64,000 nt of DNA. Origin: Triatoma infestans (taxonomy: Eukaryota; Arthropoda; Insecta; Hemiptera; Reduviidae). Position numbers and translations under genes: made by a program. The stretch is taken from the NCBI GenBank assembly GCA_011037195.1, contig JAAEAF010006158.1, positions 19,023-83,022 on the forward strand, in the 5' to 3' direction. This document shows positions 22,546 through 34,907 of the stretch, one piece after another. Below the pieces are notes generated by a model that ran no database searches, had not been told where the DNA came from, and saw only the letters and a list, made by a program, of their open reading frames with translations. The stretch's first letter is position 1; each line of letters begins with the position of its first letter.

Positions 22546-24097
22546 AATAATAACAGTAACACCATATACTAACCACACATATATTAAGGACAACTACGTA
22601 ATATTAAGGACAATTAAACGGGATGCCATAATTTCGAGGCTGATAAAAAATCCAAAGTCTGAATTCCTTTGAATTTGATATCTACTACACATACGGGACC
22701 TCAATCCCGATATCAATTTTGTTTGACATTTTTTCACATGAGTAGATGTACTCGGGGGAATATCTGATTATAGTAAAAGGTCTCACAACTGTTTAATAAT
22801 GAATATAACTAAACTGTCGTAAAAATTGCATATGTGAAGAAAATCTGTGATGTTAGAACTGTGAACTGTAGGAAGAGAATACACTCATAGCGAATGTATC
22901 ACATCAGTTCACCAGATATTACACATTCATAGGGACAAATTTACTAATAGAGCATACAAGTAAAGATGAGGGCCCGTTAGTACTGTCATTGAGCCGGTGA
23001 AAAGGAGATTGATGAAATCACCTTTGCTACCGCCAATCACTTTCTCTAAAGCCGACTCCACACTTACCTTATGTGAAACATTCACACAACTTACTGCAAT
23101 AATTACAATCCTAGCAGCCGACAAATTTTGCTTGAAAAATTTCCACTTCCAACGGATTTTGAAGAAAATTTAATGTCGAATATTTTGTTGGCTCCCAAAC
23201 AGAATATCAGTTTGAGCTTGCTGCGTTTTTTTATTTGGAAAATTCCCTACGTTAGCAATATTTCCTCTTACATCAGAATCTACTATTAAAATCTCTAATA
23301 AACGTCTGACCTTTCTGCTGTAAGAAAGCAGATCTAAAAGATCAGAGCGACCTGTTGACAGAAAACAGCCCAAGCGTCATGTTTTCTTATTTCTTTCAAA
23401 GTCCAAAATTATGGGTAACCATAATACGCTTTTGCTGAAGTGTTCAAATGAAAGAATGCCACTGAATTTGAACAGTCCTGGTTAAAACTGGGAAGGTGAT
23501 AATGACAGACAGCACATGGACTTGGAAGGGAGAATTAAACCCAAGTTACAACCTACAGTCATTAACGGGCAATACAGCGGAGAAAGTAGGCCCAGCCCAG
23601 TCCCCGGTTCTACCCATACTGTTTCCTTCAGTGCTGCTTTCGCATTCAAGTTAACACTACCCTGGAAAGCCTATTGCAATATGGATGAAATGTCGGTAAC
23701 AAACCATTGATGCGGTCTCAACTCGAAAAACGTTTTTTGTTTTTTTATTGTCTTATTTCTTGCGTTTAATGTCCTTTAAAGCTCGCTTTACTAACCACAC
23801 ACACATGTAGTATGCCGGCCACTTTTATTAAAACCTTTTTCCAAGAGACTGATTTTAGAGGTGTTCTGAAGAAACTGTGACGTTATATAACTAATACTGT
23901 TGAGGATTAATCGGGACGCTCCTGACTGTTGGACTACTATGTAATCACATTCAATTACCTGTTATGTGCAGGAAACAACAATGCACCCCAACACTACCTA
24001 TATTATGTTACGAGCAACTAAATGTGTAAAAACGACAAGTTTAAGAAAATTCAGTCAACAGTAAGATTTTAAATAGCCGGAAGTTACTTTTTTAGTG
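22546..24097. other. Interval without recognised genes
   Basis: A partial repeat module (tatgtgaaacattcacac) lies near 23070. ORFs of 60-70 codons here lack motifs. Confidence 0.45.
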
Positions 24098-24187
24098 CAT
24101 AATACATGGTGAATCTAGTGAGTGCTACATAATACATGGTGAATCTAGTGAGTGCTACATAATACATCGTGAATCTAGTGAGTGCTA
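24098..24187 (+). repeat. 30-bp tandem repeat, three copies
   Basis: The unit cataatacatggtgaatcta then gtgagtgcta occurs three times in exact 30-bp register, with one substitution in the third copy. It is non-coding. Confidence 0.95.
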
Positions 24188-24214
24188 ACTTTCCTTAGCT
24201 CTTTCTCTCGAAAA

Positions 24215-24308
24215 ACTTCTTTTGCCACCTCGATGAATAATTCCAAGGGAATTAAGTTAAAGCTAGTAAATGTGCATTCAACCTCAAGAGATTTGAGGTC
24301 TTGGTTAG
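24215..24308 (+). repeat. Direct repeat, copy 1 (pair with 24772-24864)
   Basis: The block acttcttttgccacctcgat through ggtcttggttag recurs 557 bp downstream with a few substitutions. Family A sequence lies between the pair. Confidence 0.85.
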
Positions 24309-24379
24309 GATCCTGTTATAGATTTCATTGAGCTCTCTTCCAGTTCATTTAAGAAAACCAGCTAGGCAATATTTACACA

Positions 24380-24740
24380 CTGCATACAGGAGTTGCAGAG
24401 GAAGTTGATGTGTACAATTACTTGTGGTTATTGTACAAACTCCAGCTTACTTTCATAAACCTTTATTTGGACGTAACATTGACAGTTAAGTCCTCGTAAT
24501 GCAAAATCATAGACACAATGGAGCGACATTCAAATTTCTAGGCGGCAGTGGATTAGGGTGAATAGTCGCTCGACTCATCTACTCTAGTTGATTATTCAAC
24601 TACTGTTACAGATAAATTTTCCTGGAGGAGCCAGAGGACTAGCCACTGCTACGGGAATCTTGACATCCTTGAGTATCCCATGAACAACAACCCACTATAC
24701 TCATCTCTCTCCATTCAAACTATTAGGAACTGTAGTGGGA
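24380..24740 (+). repeat. Dispersed repeat family A, copy 3
   Basis: Contains gttgcagaggaagttgatgt and, later, gaggactagccactgctacg with catccttgagtatccca, matching the two blocks of 1560-1720 in the opposite order. The copy is therefore rearranged or made of two pieces. Confidence 0.6.
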
Positions 24741-24771
24741 TTTTTGGAAGGAAAGTATTCATACATTAGAC

Positions 24772-24864
24772 ACTTCTTTTGCCACCTCGATGAATAATTC
24801 CAAGGGAAGTAAGTTAAAGCTCGTAAATGTGCATTCAATCTTAAAAGATTTTAGGTCTTGGTTA
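24772..24864 (+). repeat. Direct repeat, copy 2 (pair with 24215-24308)
   Basis: Starts acttcttttgccacctcgat and ends ggtcttggttaa. It diverges slightly from copy 1. Confidence 0.85.
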
Positions 24865-27800
24865 ACTTAGCCATAGGTCTTGCACTTAACTTAGTGCGCT
24901 ATAGTTAAATTAGACTTTAACTGACTATTAACAACTAACTTCCAGATATCCAAGTTCTCTAAGAGATATAATAAAGAGAGTTAGAGAAAAGAGGCATGGC
25001 AAGAGCGGTGTAAGTTAGCTGGTCGACCCCTATAAATTGATGGACTCGTGGTAGAATTCTTTCTGTCAACTGTGCACGTCTTCTTGAGTATGCACTGCAG
25101 AGATAGGAAGCTTAGACGGCTATTGCTCCCAAAATATATGACTGGCCTGGCGGGAAGCAGCGGCAATAGCGGTATCTTGCCGATCTGAACGCAACTCCAA
25201 ATATTTTGTGAATGATATATGACATGCCATCATAGGCCTACATATTATTTTTAAGTTAAAACTGATAAATGAAGCTCATTACAGACTCATTCATATCATA
25301 TACTTGAACAGAGCATATTTTACATACTATGACATTCCATGTAGTAATATCCGAGGGAACCCACCTTAGATCTTCTAGGCCAATAGATTTGGCTTTATAG
25401 CCATGTCATGTATAGAACAATGAAGTGAGACTGTGAGAATTATTGGAAAGCACAAAGGATAATATCGAGATTTAGACGGAAACTTTATGTCGGATTCACT
25501 GAATTTTTTTTCCCCCATTTTGTCTTGATTTTCTCAAAAATTAGTCCAAACGATTGATATATTGTTTCATAATCAAAAAGGGTCAAAATCAGTAAAAATC
25601 AAGGCATCAGCGTACCAATTTATTGAATGATATATTTTGTTATCAATTCTTCCGTATTTTCACGAAATCAATACTATTCTCGAAACTTCCACTTTCGTAA
25701 GAAAAATTATAGAAATCACATGTTTTTTGTAGCAAATGGAGTGTATTGTGTGATTTGTGAATAAAATATCTCAGCAATGAAAAGAAAAAGAATCTTAGAG
25801 ATCTAAACTTGACGTCACCTTTAGGCATCACCGGACCCGACAAGAAGGTGCGGGCAAAATCCATCAACAGGAAGTGTGTTGTATGTTTTTGCTTATTGGA
25901 GATTATGTAATTCAGTGTAAAACAAGTCAGCCAATTTTCCAATTGAAATTCGATGTTTCCAAGTGAAAGAAAAGAGCAACAAGAAATATTTGTTAAACAG
26001 CTGATTTTAGCAGCTTTCAGGTCAACTTTTTAAATATCTCAAACTACGAGTAGATGAAATTTCATATTTACTGTGCGCTTCAATGAATGCGATCTTGTTC
26101 TCTTTTCTTTAATTATAATTGTATTGTTTAGATACATGTTTTAATTCAAACTTGAAAAAGTATATTTGATGTGAAACACCCACGTCTTTCTTACAGTTAT
26201 TCTCAGTTCGTCCAATAGAAGCTTACATGGATGCTTTACTATACTAGATATATAAGCGGTAGAAATTATACTTGTTATTTTTTAGGCCAAGCTAGTGTTA
26301 CCTGCCTGTGTACGTTTGCAAGTAGCACTGTCTACACCACCTGTGCAAAAGTTTAAATGTCACGGCCTAACTCATGAATCCCCAGAATCATAAAAACCAC
26401 TTTTTCTAGACATAAAATCGATAGGTGTTTGTGTGCGTCAAGTTTAAAGAAAATCGGTGGAGCTATTTTTATTGTTTATATAAAATTGTATAAGCGGAAG
26501 TAATAATGTAAAATTGCAGGAACTAAAAATATTTGATCTCTTTTCTAAAACAAATTTATTGAAAGATAAAAAACCCATGTTCATTAGCGGATGTTGCATA
26601 AACTGATAAATATGTGCAGCTGTTTACTTTCCAAGAATATCTGTATCTCTGGTGATAGGAATATACCTCATCACTGATACATCACTTATCTACCTAATAG
26701 CAGAACTTATTTATCATTTTATATAACTTAGTCTAAATTATGGATTAATATGTTTAACTAATAATCGATAATGGTTTATTATGTTCATAAGTTTATCGAT
26801 ATGGCTTACCTTCATGAAGCCGAGGATGGTAACTGGTTGTGATAGGTCTTGAACGGTATACCTGCACCAAAACGTCAAACAAACACAAAATTTGTTATAA
26901 ATTTCGGAAATTCCTGGACTATACACAGAAAACACATCTCTAATAAACGTTGTTGTTCTACTACATGTGTGTGAGAGTGTGGTAACGTTCACGCACTGAA
27001 GTGGGTATTTATGGAAACTCATTCATATAATGGGAGAGTGTGCGTAGGTGTGCATATATATATATATGTGTTTGTGTGTGCTACTGTTTGTATATAATGT
27101 GTATTTTGTAGATGAGTGGGCAAGAGATAGAAAAAGACAGTTTTATAGAATGATAGATTGAAATAGTGCTAGATTTGGTAGAAGAATTTAAAATATTGAT
27201 AAATTATATTTAAAAAAAAATGGAGAAACCTCTTGTTGTGTCCTGAAACTGGTTGACCGCTTCCTTGTGTAAGCTGACCCAGTAAACATCATTTTCGGCC
27301 ATCTCCTCGAAGCTACAACGTCGCCACACAATTATTTATAGGGAGTAAATATCCCAGAAGAAGGTAGTCGTGCCGCGCCACGACGTATTTCCCTCCGTTC
27401 TACTTCAAAATAGTAAGGTAGATCACCACGTAGTCACAAGACTATGGCGGACAAGACCGTGTTTTTCACAACTTGGGCGATACAACTTACTGGCTGGAAT
27501 GCGGCCGAAAGAGTTATTTCTGTATCATTGGCCAGTACAGCCAACTTTAACCGCCAAAATGTTTGCATTTTAAAAGTTAAATTATCGTATCTTTTTTTTT
27601 TTAATTACAGAATAATAAACTTTTTTCCAACTCCGTCACAACAAATTAAAAAACAAATAAAACAATATAAACTTAATTTTTTTTATATTTAAATGCACTC
27701 GACCAATCACGGACAACACTAACATTCGTATATCAGATTTCAGGATTTCAGTGTCAGTGATTTGTACCTCAACACCACGACTAACACAATTACCGTGACA

Positions 27801-28252
27801 AACTGTTGGCAGCACTAACTTTACTTAGTGTAATACCCAGTAAACATCATTAACAATTAATTTAAATCATAGGTTCATTAAATAGTGACCCAGGATATTA
27901 AATTTTAACAGTTTGTTAAAGCGAACAACTTCCTAAACAAGCAACTATACATTTTATAAATCATAGTTTAAATTAACTTTTCTTGTTTGTAACGGGAGAA
28001 TACTGTCCGGAGGCCGGCAGTACACTGAGAAGGCTCCAGGCGCCAACGACCACAGATGTTGGCGCGCCTTAAATTAAAAAAAAATAAGTTTAAATTTATC
28101 GTTCCTCCAAATTATTAAATTTTGCTTTAGACCTCATTGTTTAAATTATTAATTTCCTATTACTGCAGTAAGAGAATATAAGAAATATTGCGACAACTCT
28201 CTGAAATTTCTTTTCACCACAAATGCATACTTTGTGTCTGAACACGATGGTG

Positions 28253-28253
<1 letters not shown>
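24865..28253. other. Long interval of decayed repeats, no genes
   Basis: Weak family modules are visible near 25500-25570 (ttttctcaaaaattagtcc-aaacgatt), 25735-25880 (aaaatatctcagcaatg through ggcaaaatccatcaac), 26163-26200 (tgatgtgaaacacccac) and 26440-26500. The phrase cccagtaaacatcat occurs at 27279 and 27837, suggesting another repeat pair. No conserved coding motif is seen. Confidence 0.45.
28000..28076 (+). repeat. GGCGCCA..GGCGCGCC-type repeat end, copy 2
   Basis: Carries gaggccggcagtacactg then ccaggcgccaacgaccacag and atgttggcgcgccttaa, matching the end at 22515-22545. Confidence 0.55.
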
Positions 28254-28295
<42 letters not shown>

Positions 28296-28530
28296 CAGAA
28301 TATCTCAACAAGGAAAAACCACATCGTTTATGAGGAGGGCAGTCACCACCATCCAAAGCCCCTCGGAGCCCATCCGTACTATCACCGCATCTAACACGAA
28401 AATTTCAGGCAATATCTACCAACCGGAAATTGCGATTGTGCTGAATGTTTTCTTTTTTCAGTTTCTCGATTTGCCAAAAATGACTCCATCGATTTTATTT
28501 AAATTTTGTATACATATTGAACGAACAATC
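28254..28530 (+). repeat. (GT)n followed by the GGAAGTGCG-family repeat
   Basis: A (GT)n run of about 38 bp is followed by gaacagaatatctcaac, ccgcatctaacacgaaaatt, ccaaccggaaattgcg and tgactccatcgattttattt. The unit at 36812-37110 has the same order, also after a GT-rich run. The microsatellite therefore seems to be part of the family structure. Confidence 0.7.
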
Positions 28531-28920
28531 ACTTTTATCTAAAACATTTTCTGAAAAAATTAATTTTAGATATATCTATGGAATATGTGGCATTACATTT
28601 CAAATATTATATGGGGTTGGTTCAATGTTATTAGCGCTTTCTTCTGGACTAGAATCTAATCACTTGTACTACCTGCCTGGATGGGTGGATGGGTCTTCCT
28701 CCTTCCACCTCTGTTCTATTTATGTTTGGACAAATGAGTAAAGTTGAAGTTTAAAGAATGAAAGTTATTTATTTAATATCTACATTATATAATTGAGTAC
28801 ACAGCAGACGGAGCTGTGGCTTGACAATATTTACATGTACACAGATAAGGAACAAAATAGAGAAAGTCAAAATACAAAATAAAATATACAATACTAATTA
28901 TCATAAAATAACCTCCTACG
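28531..28920. other. Interval without recognised content
   Basis: AT-rich sequence with no motif or repeat identified. Confidence 0.4.
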
Positions 28921-29478
28921 TTTAGTAATAACAAAACTCAAAAATAAATTTAATGAATAAAATTTATTTGTTTAATGCAAGTTTTCTAAATACAAAGGAA
29001 CTAATAATAAAATCAGAGATATTTTCCTTGATAGCCAGCCTGCTTCATTTTCTGCTCATCACAATGAAATCAAAATCGGTTACCGTAAGTGCGTTTTTAC
29101 CGAACAGTTTTGTTCAGTTTTCTGCCATTTTTCCAATACAAAACACCAATTGATTTCATTAAATTTGATATACTGTAACAACTGGAATTTTTCATGGAGA
29201 GGTCTCTGTATATCAAATGTAAGTTCGTATATCAAATTTAATGAAATCAATTGGTGTTTTGTATTGGAAAAAATGGCAGAAAACTGAACAAAACTGTTCG
29301 GTAAAAACGCACTTACGGTAACCGATTTTGATTTCATTGTGATGAGCAGAAAATGAAGCAGGCTGGCTATCAAGGATAATATCTCTGATTTTATTATTAG
29401 TTCCTTAGTATTTAGAAAACTTGCATTAAACAAATAAATTTTATTCATTAAATTTATTTTTGTTGTGTTATTACTAAA
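28921..29478. mobile_element. 558-bp near-perfect palindrome (foldback)
   Basis: Arms 28921-29172 and 29228-29478 are reverse complements with very few mismatches and a 55-bp spacer. The outer arms contain tcagagatatttt, cttgatagccagcctgcttc and attttctgctcatc, the terminal part of the 4019 foldback family. The inner arms contain ggttaccgtaagtgcgtttt then taccgaac, the GGAAGTGCG dispersed repeat. One arm is thus a chimera of two families, present as an inverted copy. It has no coding content: both minus- and plus-strand ORFs are mirror images of each other. Confidence 0.92.
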
Positions 29479-29786
29479 GGTCATCAAATTCAATTGTGAC
29501 AACATATTTAATTCTAGTTAATATTGTATAGTGAAGGAATCGTATAGCAGTTTAGGGAAAACATAAACACTCGCCCTCTTCCAAAAGCCCTGTTAAATGA
29601 ATTTTCCCAGAGAAATGTGTCAAAATAAAAGTTGAAGTGTAGTTGATATTATACCGAGTTAAAAAGAAAATCGCAAAAACGAAATAATCAGTTTACTAAA
29701 GTTGCGGTTGAGGAATTTTAACTGACCCGAACGGATTGTCAAGTTTGAACTATCTACGATTTTCTCGTTTGAGCTACGCTATTCAC

Positions 29787-29817
<31 letters not shown>

Positions 29818-30395
29818 CTATTTTCTAAAAACCAATTTTTCAGACTCAAAGGACCTCAAAACTTGTATTTCCGGTGAAAAATCTATATCTAAAAGTTGAC
29901 ACGATTGCAATCCTTGCTCTTGCACAGTAAGAGAAAGTAATAAGTTAAACCAACCAGAAATAAACAATAACCCCGCGTCAAAATAGTCAGTTAACAGCCA
30001 ACTTTCTCAACCTTATCTCGTACAATGTGTTTGCACCGCACTTTACACCGGCTTTAGCACATTCATTTCCAGAGTAGAGGTATCACGGTCCGACCCTCAA
30101 CACAATCTTCGAAAATCAATTTTTTGGAAAAATGTTTCAAATAACACTGTTAGTTTTATGCAAGGTTAATGTATGCATTTCAAGTTCAAACAGAAACTTT
30201 GAGAAAATCGCAAACAAACTAGACAATAGGCACCACCATTATACTTATTGCACGCATTATCACTCAACATACATTCACTCAATACATACACAACATTCAT
30301 ACATGTTTCAGCTATATACCGGCCTCTATATGTTTAGAAAATATGCCAAAGTTCTGTAAAGCTGAAAAAATGTAATTCATACAGATTGAAAGATT
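29479..30395. other. Interval with AT microsatellite and repeat fragments
   Basis: An (AT)n run of about 20 bp lies at 29788-29808. Dispersed modules appear near 29680 and 29930. No coding motif is seen. Confidence 0.45.
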
Positions 30396-30401
30396 CATTT
30401 A

Positions 30402-30617
30402 ATGGTGGTCGGGCCCCTTCACTGCGACCCCGAAGGATCTATTTGGCACACTCTCCTCTCTGAGATCACAAACGCTATCCAAACTCTAGCTCTAATAAGG
30501 CGAATCAGGACGGATAGCTGCTACCTCATAAACGAAGAAGGTTCAGTTTCTCATTCCTCAATAGTTGGGACTTCAGAGCTGCCATCCCTCACAATAGCTC
30601 AGGAAAAGTACCGGTGA
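30402..30617 (+). other. Unrecognised 71-codon open frame in GC-richer DNA
   Basis: The frame MVVGPLHCDPEGSIWHTLLS and on is richer in G+C than its flanks and reads as non-repetitive protein. I recognise no domain and see no convincing splice sites. It may be a coding relic of an element just outside the large palindrome. Confidence 0.2.
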
Positions 30618-30836
30618 CCCCATCCATGGCACTACCTTACAGCGTCGCCTACGCTCCCCCCCCCCAACAAGTGTCTATTGAGCTGATAGTGAACTGGTGA
30701 ATAGATACTATTTTTGAGTACTGTAATCCTGCCATTAAAAGTTCCTTATGAAACGAGGAATAGCCCTTGTTGTAGAGAGCTTTTTCTGTCTTTCCTTCGG
30801 CCAATTATCTACAAAGACTGAGAGGTATAGATCATC

Positions 30837-31972
30837 AGTAAGGTATAAAGGAGAGAACTAGCCCGTCACGTGACCGTTTGGGATACCTAGCTTTCTTGTC
30901 TGTGACAGAGAGCGCTCCCATTGTGACCTTGAACTGATCCCCACTCCTGCTCTAAATCAACCCCCCTCCCCCAGTCCAGACCTAAATAAAATTCAAGTGA
31001 AAAAATATTACCCCAAGACCTCGAATCGAATTTACAATCCCAGCACTCACAGTCGGTTATCTAAACCAGTAGACCACCGCTGCTACTTGTTCATATGTAG
31101 AAAAAGATCTCGCCTATAAATTTACTGTGGAGTGACCGTGCGTGCGTTGTGCGCGCGCGTTCCATGTTAGTTGTTTAGCATTGTAGTAGTTTTGTTTAAA
31201 TAATCATAAAAAACATTTAAAAAAAGATTTTTTTTTTTTTAATTTATCACTTCTTACACCTAATAACTATAGTACGTATTTTTTTCATCAGACGAGAGAG
31301 AGGAAGTTGAGAGAAAGAGAATCTGACGCAATATCCTAACATTTAAGCTGATAAGAAGATCTAATGAACTATTATTGAAAAAATACTAATTACAATGTTT
31401 TACATATATATATCGCAGAGCAGCTGTGTATCATCCTATCTTTGACCTCGAGGTCAATCTAATACGATAATTTAGCATTATTTTAATATAATTAAAATAA
31501 TATAAATAAAATTATAATTAAGTTAATTTTGGAAACAGTCGTGTTTAGAGCAGCTCTGTATCATGTTTTAGTTGGGATTGAACCTGTATTGTTTAGACAG
31601 AAGTTGGCTATGCTAGCCACTAGACCATTTTAGTGCTTGGTTGAGTAGATATGAATATTGGGTAAATGGGTTTATGTAATAACAACACACAATTTTGTTA
31701 AAATGAACTTTTATTGATTGAATTTTTACACTTTTTAATGTTTTAATGCAATACTTTCACAATGGTATGAAACAAATACTGTAGTTTATTTCACTTATAT
31801 AAATATGATATTGTTCTTTATGACTTTCATTTTTATCTGTTAATTAAATAATGTAACCCACATTGATCCAGTTTAATGATTTTATATCTTTCAATGGAAT
31901 TATAAGCCTTTTCAAATTATTTTTTTTCTTCTTGCTTTGGAGATATGTGTGGGGAACCAAACTAGGTGAACT
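30837..31972 (-). repeat. Left arm of the 2.4-kb palindrome
   Basis: This is the reverse complement of 32143-33254, with scattered substitutions and small indels. It runs from agtaaggtataaagg to ccaaactaggtgaact. Landmarks are gtcacgtgaccg, the tRNA-like block (complement near 31015-31090), cgtgcgtgcgttgtgcg, and tttgacctcgaggtcaa, itself a short palindrome. Confidence 0.9.
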
Positions 31973-32142
31973 ATGTTCACAGTAGAGAGGTACTATCCCT
32001 CACATCACGATGTCCATATCCCTTAGGATAACCCTTTTATTGTCGAAAGATGAAAGACTTAATTTTTTCATTTCAATAGAGTAGACATTATGCTCCGTTG
32101 ATCTAATTGTCCAAACCTCATCGTACTACCTTAGGAGAGTAC
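31973..32142. other. Spacer of the 2.4-kb palindrome with a Polinton-like scrap
   Basis: This non-repeated centre ends with ctaccttaggagagtacag at 32126-32144. The same 20 bases occur at 43405-43423 as the end of a Polinton DNA polymerase B reading frame (STLGEYS). The rest of the spacer is unrecognised. Confidence 0.55.
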
Positions 32143-33254
32143 AGTTCACCTAGTTTGGTTTCCCACAATAGCTCCAAAGCAAGAAGAAGAAAATAATTTG
32201 AAAAGGCTTAACTTATAATTCCATGGAAAGATATAAAATCATTATATGGGTTGCATTATTTAATTAACAGATAAAAATGAAAGTCATAAAGAACAATATC
32301 ATATTAGTATAAGGAAATAAACTACAGTATTTGTTTCATACCATTGTGAAAGTATTGCATTAAAACATTAAAAAGTGTAAAAATTCAATCAATAAAAGTT
32401 CATTTTTACAAAATTGTGTGGTTATTACATAAACCCACTTACCTAATATATACATATTCATCCCTACTTAACCAAGCACCAAAAATGGTTTAGTGGATAG
32501 CATAACAAACAATACAGGTTCAATCCCAACTAAAACATGATACAGAGCTGCTCTAAACACGACTGTTTCCAAAATTAACTTAATTATAATTTTATTTATA
32601 TTATTTTAATTATATTAAAATAATGCTAAATTATCGTATTAGATTGACCTCGAGGTCAAAGATAGGATGATACACAGCTGCTCCGCGATATATATATGTA
32701 AAACATTGTAATTAGTATTTTTTCATTAAATTAAAACCTTCTTATCAGCTTAAATGTTAAGATATTGCGTCAATTTCTCTTTCTCTTAACTTCCTCTCTC
32801 TCTTCTGGTGAAAAATACGTACTATAAATAATAGGTGTAAGCAGTAATAAATAAACAAATAATAAAACTTTTTTTTCAAATTTTAAACAAACTACTACAA
32901 CTAAACAACTAACTTGGAACGCGCTCGCACAATGCACGCACGCACGGGGGCACTTTACGATAAATTTATAGGCGAGATCTTTTTCTACATAAGAACAAGT
33001 AGCAGCGGTGGTCTATCGGTTTACATAACCGACTGTAAGTGTTGGGTTTGCTGGTTCGATTCAAGGTCATGTAGAAATATTTTTTTTCTCTTGAATTTTA
33101 TTTAGGTCTGGCCTGGGGGAGGGGGTGAATGAGGATAGAGCAGGAGTGGGGATCAGTTCAAGAGAAACACTGGGAGCGCGCTCTGTCACAGATAAGAAAG
33201 CTAGGTATCCCAAGCGGTCACGTGACTGGCCCAGCTCTCTCCTTTATACCCTAC
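32143..33254 (+). repeat. Right arm of the 2.4-kb palindrome
   Basis: Mirrors 31972-30837. A close solo copy of this arm exists at 43422-44536. No ORF of note is present. An 1.1-kb arm is long for a MITE and in the range of long terminal inverted repeats of large DNA transposons such as Polintons. Confidence 0.9.
32998..33072 (+). repeat. tRNA-derived block inside the palindrome arm
   Basis: Contains gcggtggtctatcggttta with an A-box-like part and ctggttcgattcaag with the B-box GGTTCGATTC. The same block occurs in reverse in the left arm and again at 44281-44347. It resembles the head of a tRNA-derived SINE and is too degenerate to be a working tRNA. Confidence 0.5.
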
Positions 33255-33266
33255 TATGACTATCGG

Positions 33267-34905
33267 TGATATACCTATCCACCAACCTTTTCAAGAGAAA
33301 ACCAAAGTACCTATCCAACCAAAGTTTTCAGAGTAGGGTCAGAGTAGTCACTTCTTTCCGGCTTGGGAATAAAGTCTACCCTTACATCTCTCCATAATGT
33401 TGGTACATAACCAAACATCAAAAATCCTTTAAAAATTCTTAACAATACCTTTGTCAGTACATCCCCCCATTACCTCGCCTTCATAACATTTTGCAGCAGA
33501 CAGGGATAAACCCCGTTTTACGTGACTTAAAAGGTGAGAAAATGTACTCTATGCCCAAATTTCTCACTCTGTGCCCAAATTACTCTATCATGCGTGACTA
33601 CCTCATCTAAGGTAGATGCATCATCAGGTTCTAATCTCTTTCCGCCCACCAAAGATGAAGCAGCATTTATACTAAGATTATCCGGGAAGTGAGTATCAAG
33701 CAAATGCTGCAATGTCTCCCCTTCCCCCCTGTAAAGGAACCATCAAGCTATCGTAGGGTACCAAACTGACTGTCCTTATCCTTACTAAGAATCCGTACCA
33801 GCCTAGATGATTCCTGGAACGAATTTAAATCCTCACAAAACGAATTTCTCCTGGCTCTCCTCAAAGCATATTTATATGCTCTTTTGATACCGTTACAACT
33901 ATCCAATGACTCCGGGGAATCAACAAGGACAGACTTCCTGTATGAGCCCTTAGCTGTCTCCTTAGTTTTTCCAACGATGAGCACCACCAGGGTTCTTACT
34001 ACCCTTAACCACCTTGGGAGGACAGGATTCCTCAAATGAGGATCTAATGTGTTCATGAAGAATACCAGCCTCCCTTTCCAATTCCTCTATACTTTCAGGG
34101 ACTTCTGATTGGATAGTCAGTTTATCTTCAAGAATTCTAGAATATAAACCCTAATCCGCCCTCCTAGGATTCCTATAGGTAGCCAGGGATTTGGGATCAT
34201 TTCCCTTATCTAAACCTAACTAATCCTAAATCTAATCATCCTGTAATCGGAGGTAGGAGCCTCAGGGCTCACCCTCCAATCTTTAATCAGATCACTAAAA
34301 TTCCTAGAAGCAAAGGTAATATCAATGACCTGTCTTCTAATCCTAGTAACAAAAGTGGGTTCAGTACCCTTATTCAGGACCTCTAATCGCATGCACACCA
34401 GGAAATCCATAAGAGCGCGGCCCCTACCATTGGTGTCGCTGCTTCTCCAGACAACATAATGCGCATTCGCATCACATCCTATTATAATAGGTATGTTATT
34501 GGCCTCTGAAAATTGAACCAAACCCATCAACTCCTGAGGAGGAGGAGAGGGGCCATCATAAGGGAAGTAAGCCGTGTAATGAGGAAACAACTACGTCGCG
34601 ACGACGCTCACCAACCCCCAGACCAACCCTCACCGCCATCTCATCCCGAGAGCAGAACTGTCGAAGCAGAACAGCGCCGACATTCCGACTGGCAAAAATG
34701 TATGCCCTAGGAATGCCTCCGCCATCGCCACGAACAGTCCGTAATTAACCACACTCAACCCTCGAACCAGACCTTTATAGGCATAACGTTCTTGTATTAG
34801 AATAAAATATGTATGCAACTTAGCAATACAACGGCATAAATTAGCCGTTGCATCTTTGTTATGTTGCAAGTTAATTTGTACCATCTCTACCCTGTCAACT
34901 GCCAT
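33267..34905 (-). pseudogene. R1/LOA-like non-LTR element ORF2, 5' half (endonuclease to start of RT)
   Basis: Reading down from 34905: MVQINLQHNKDATANLCRC opens the APE-type endonuclease. IIIGCDANAHYVVWRSSDTN then GRGRALMDF and VIDITFASR, SDYRMIRF complete it. A WWCSSLEKLR-type linker follows near 34000, LDTHFPDN near 33700, and then RT motifs VPTLWRDVRVDFIPKPG near 33400 and LLKRLVDRYI at the end. The reading stops abruptly 13 bp from the palindrome, so the RT core, RNase H and C-terminus are missing. Many stops and shifts occur. The bases from 34488 upward are duplicated at 40614. Confidence 0.83.
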
Positions 34906-34907
34906 AA

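Noticed and set aside
29080..29505. 141-codon minus-strand frame with a mirror-image plus-strand frame at 28953-29153
   Set aside because: Both are products of the palindrome. The peptides are copies of one another and match no family.
34216..34590. Host AP endonuclease or exonuclease gene
   Set aside because: The GCDANAHYVVW and DITFASR motifs belong to retrotransposon endonucleases, and retrotransposon RT motifs follow on the same strand.
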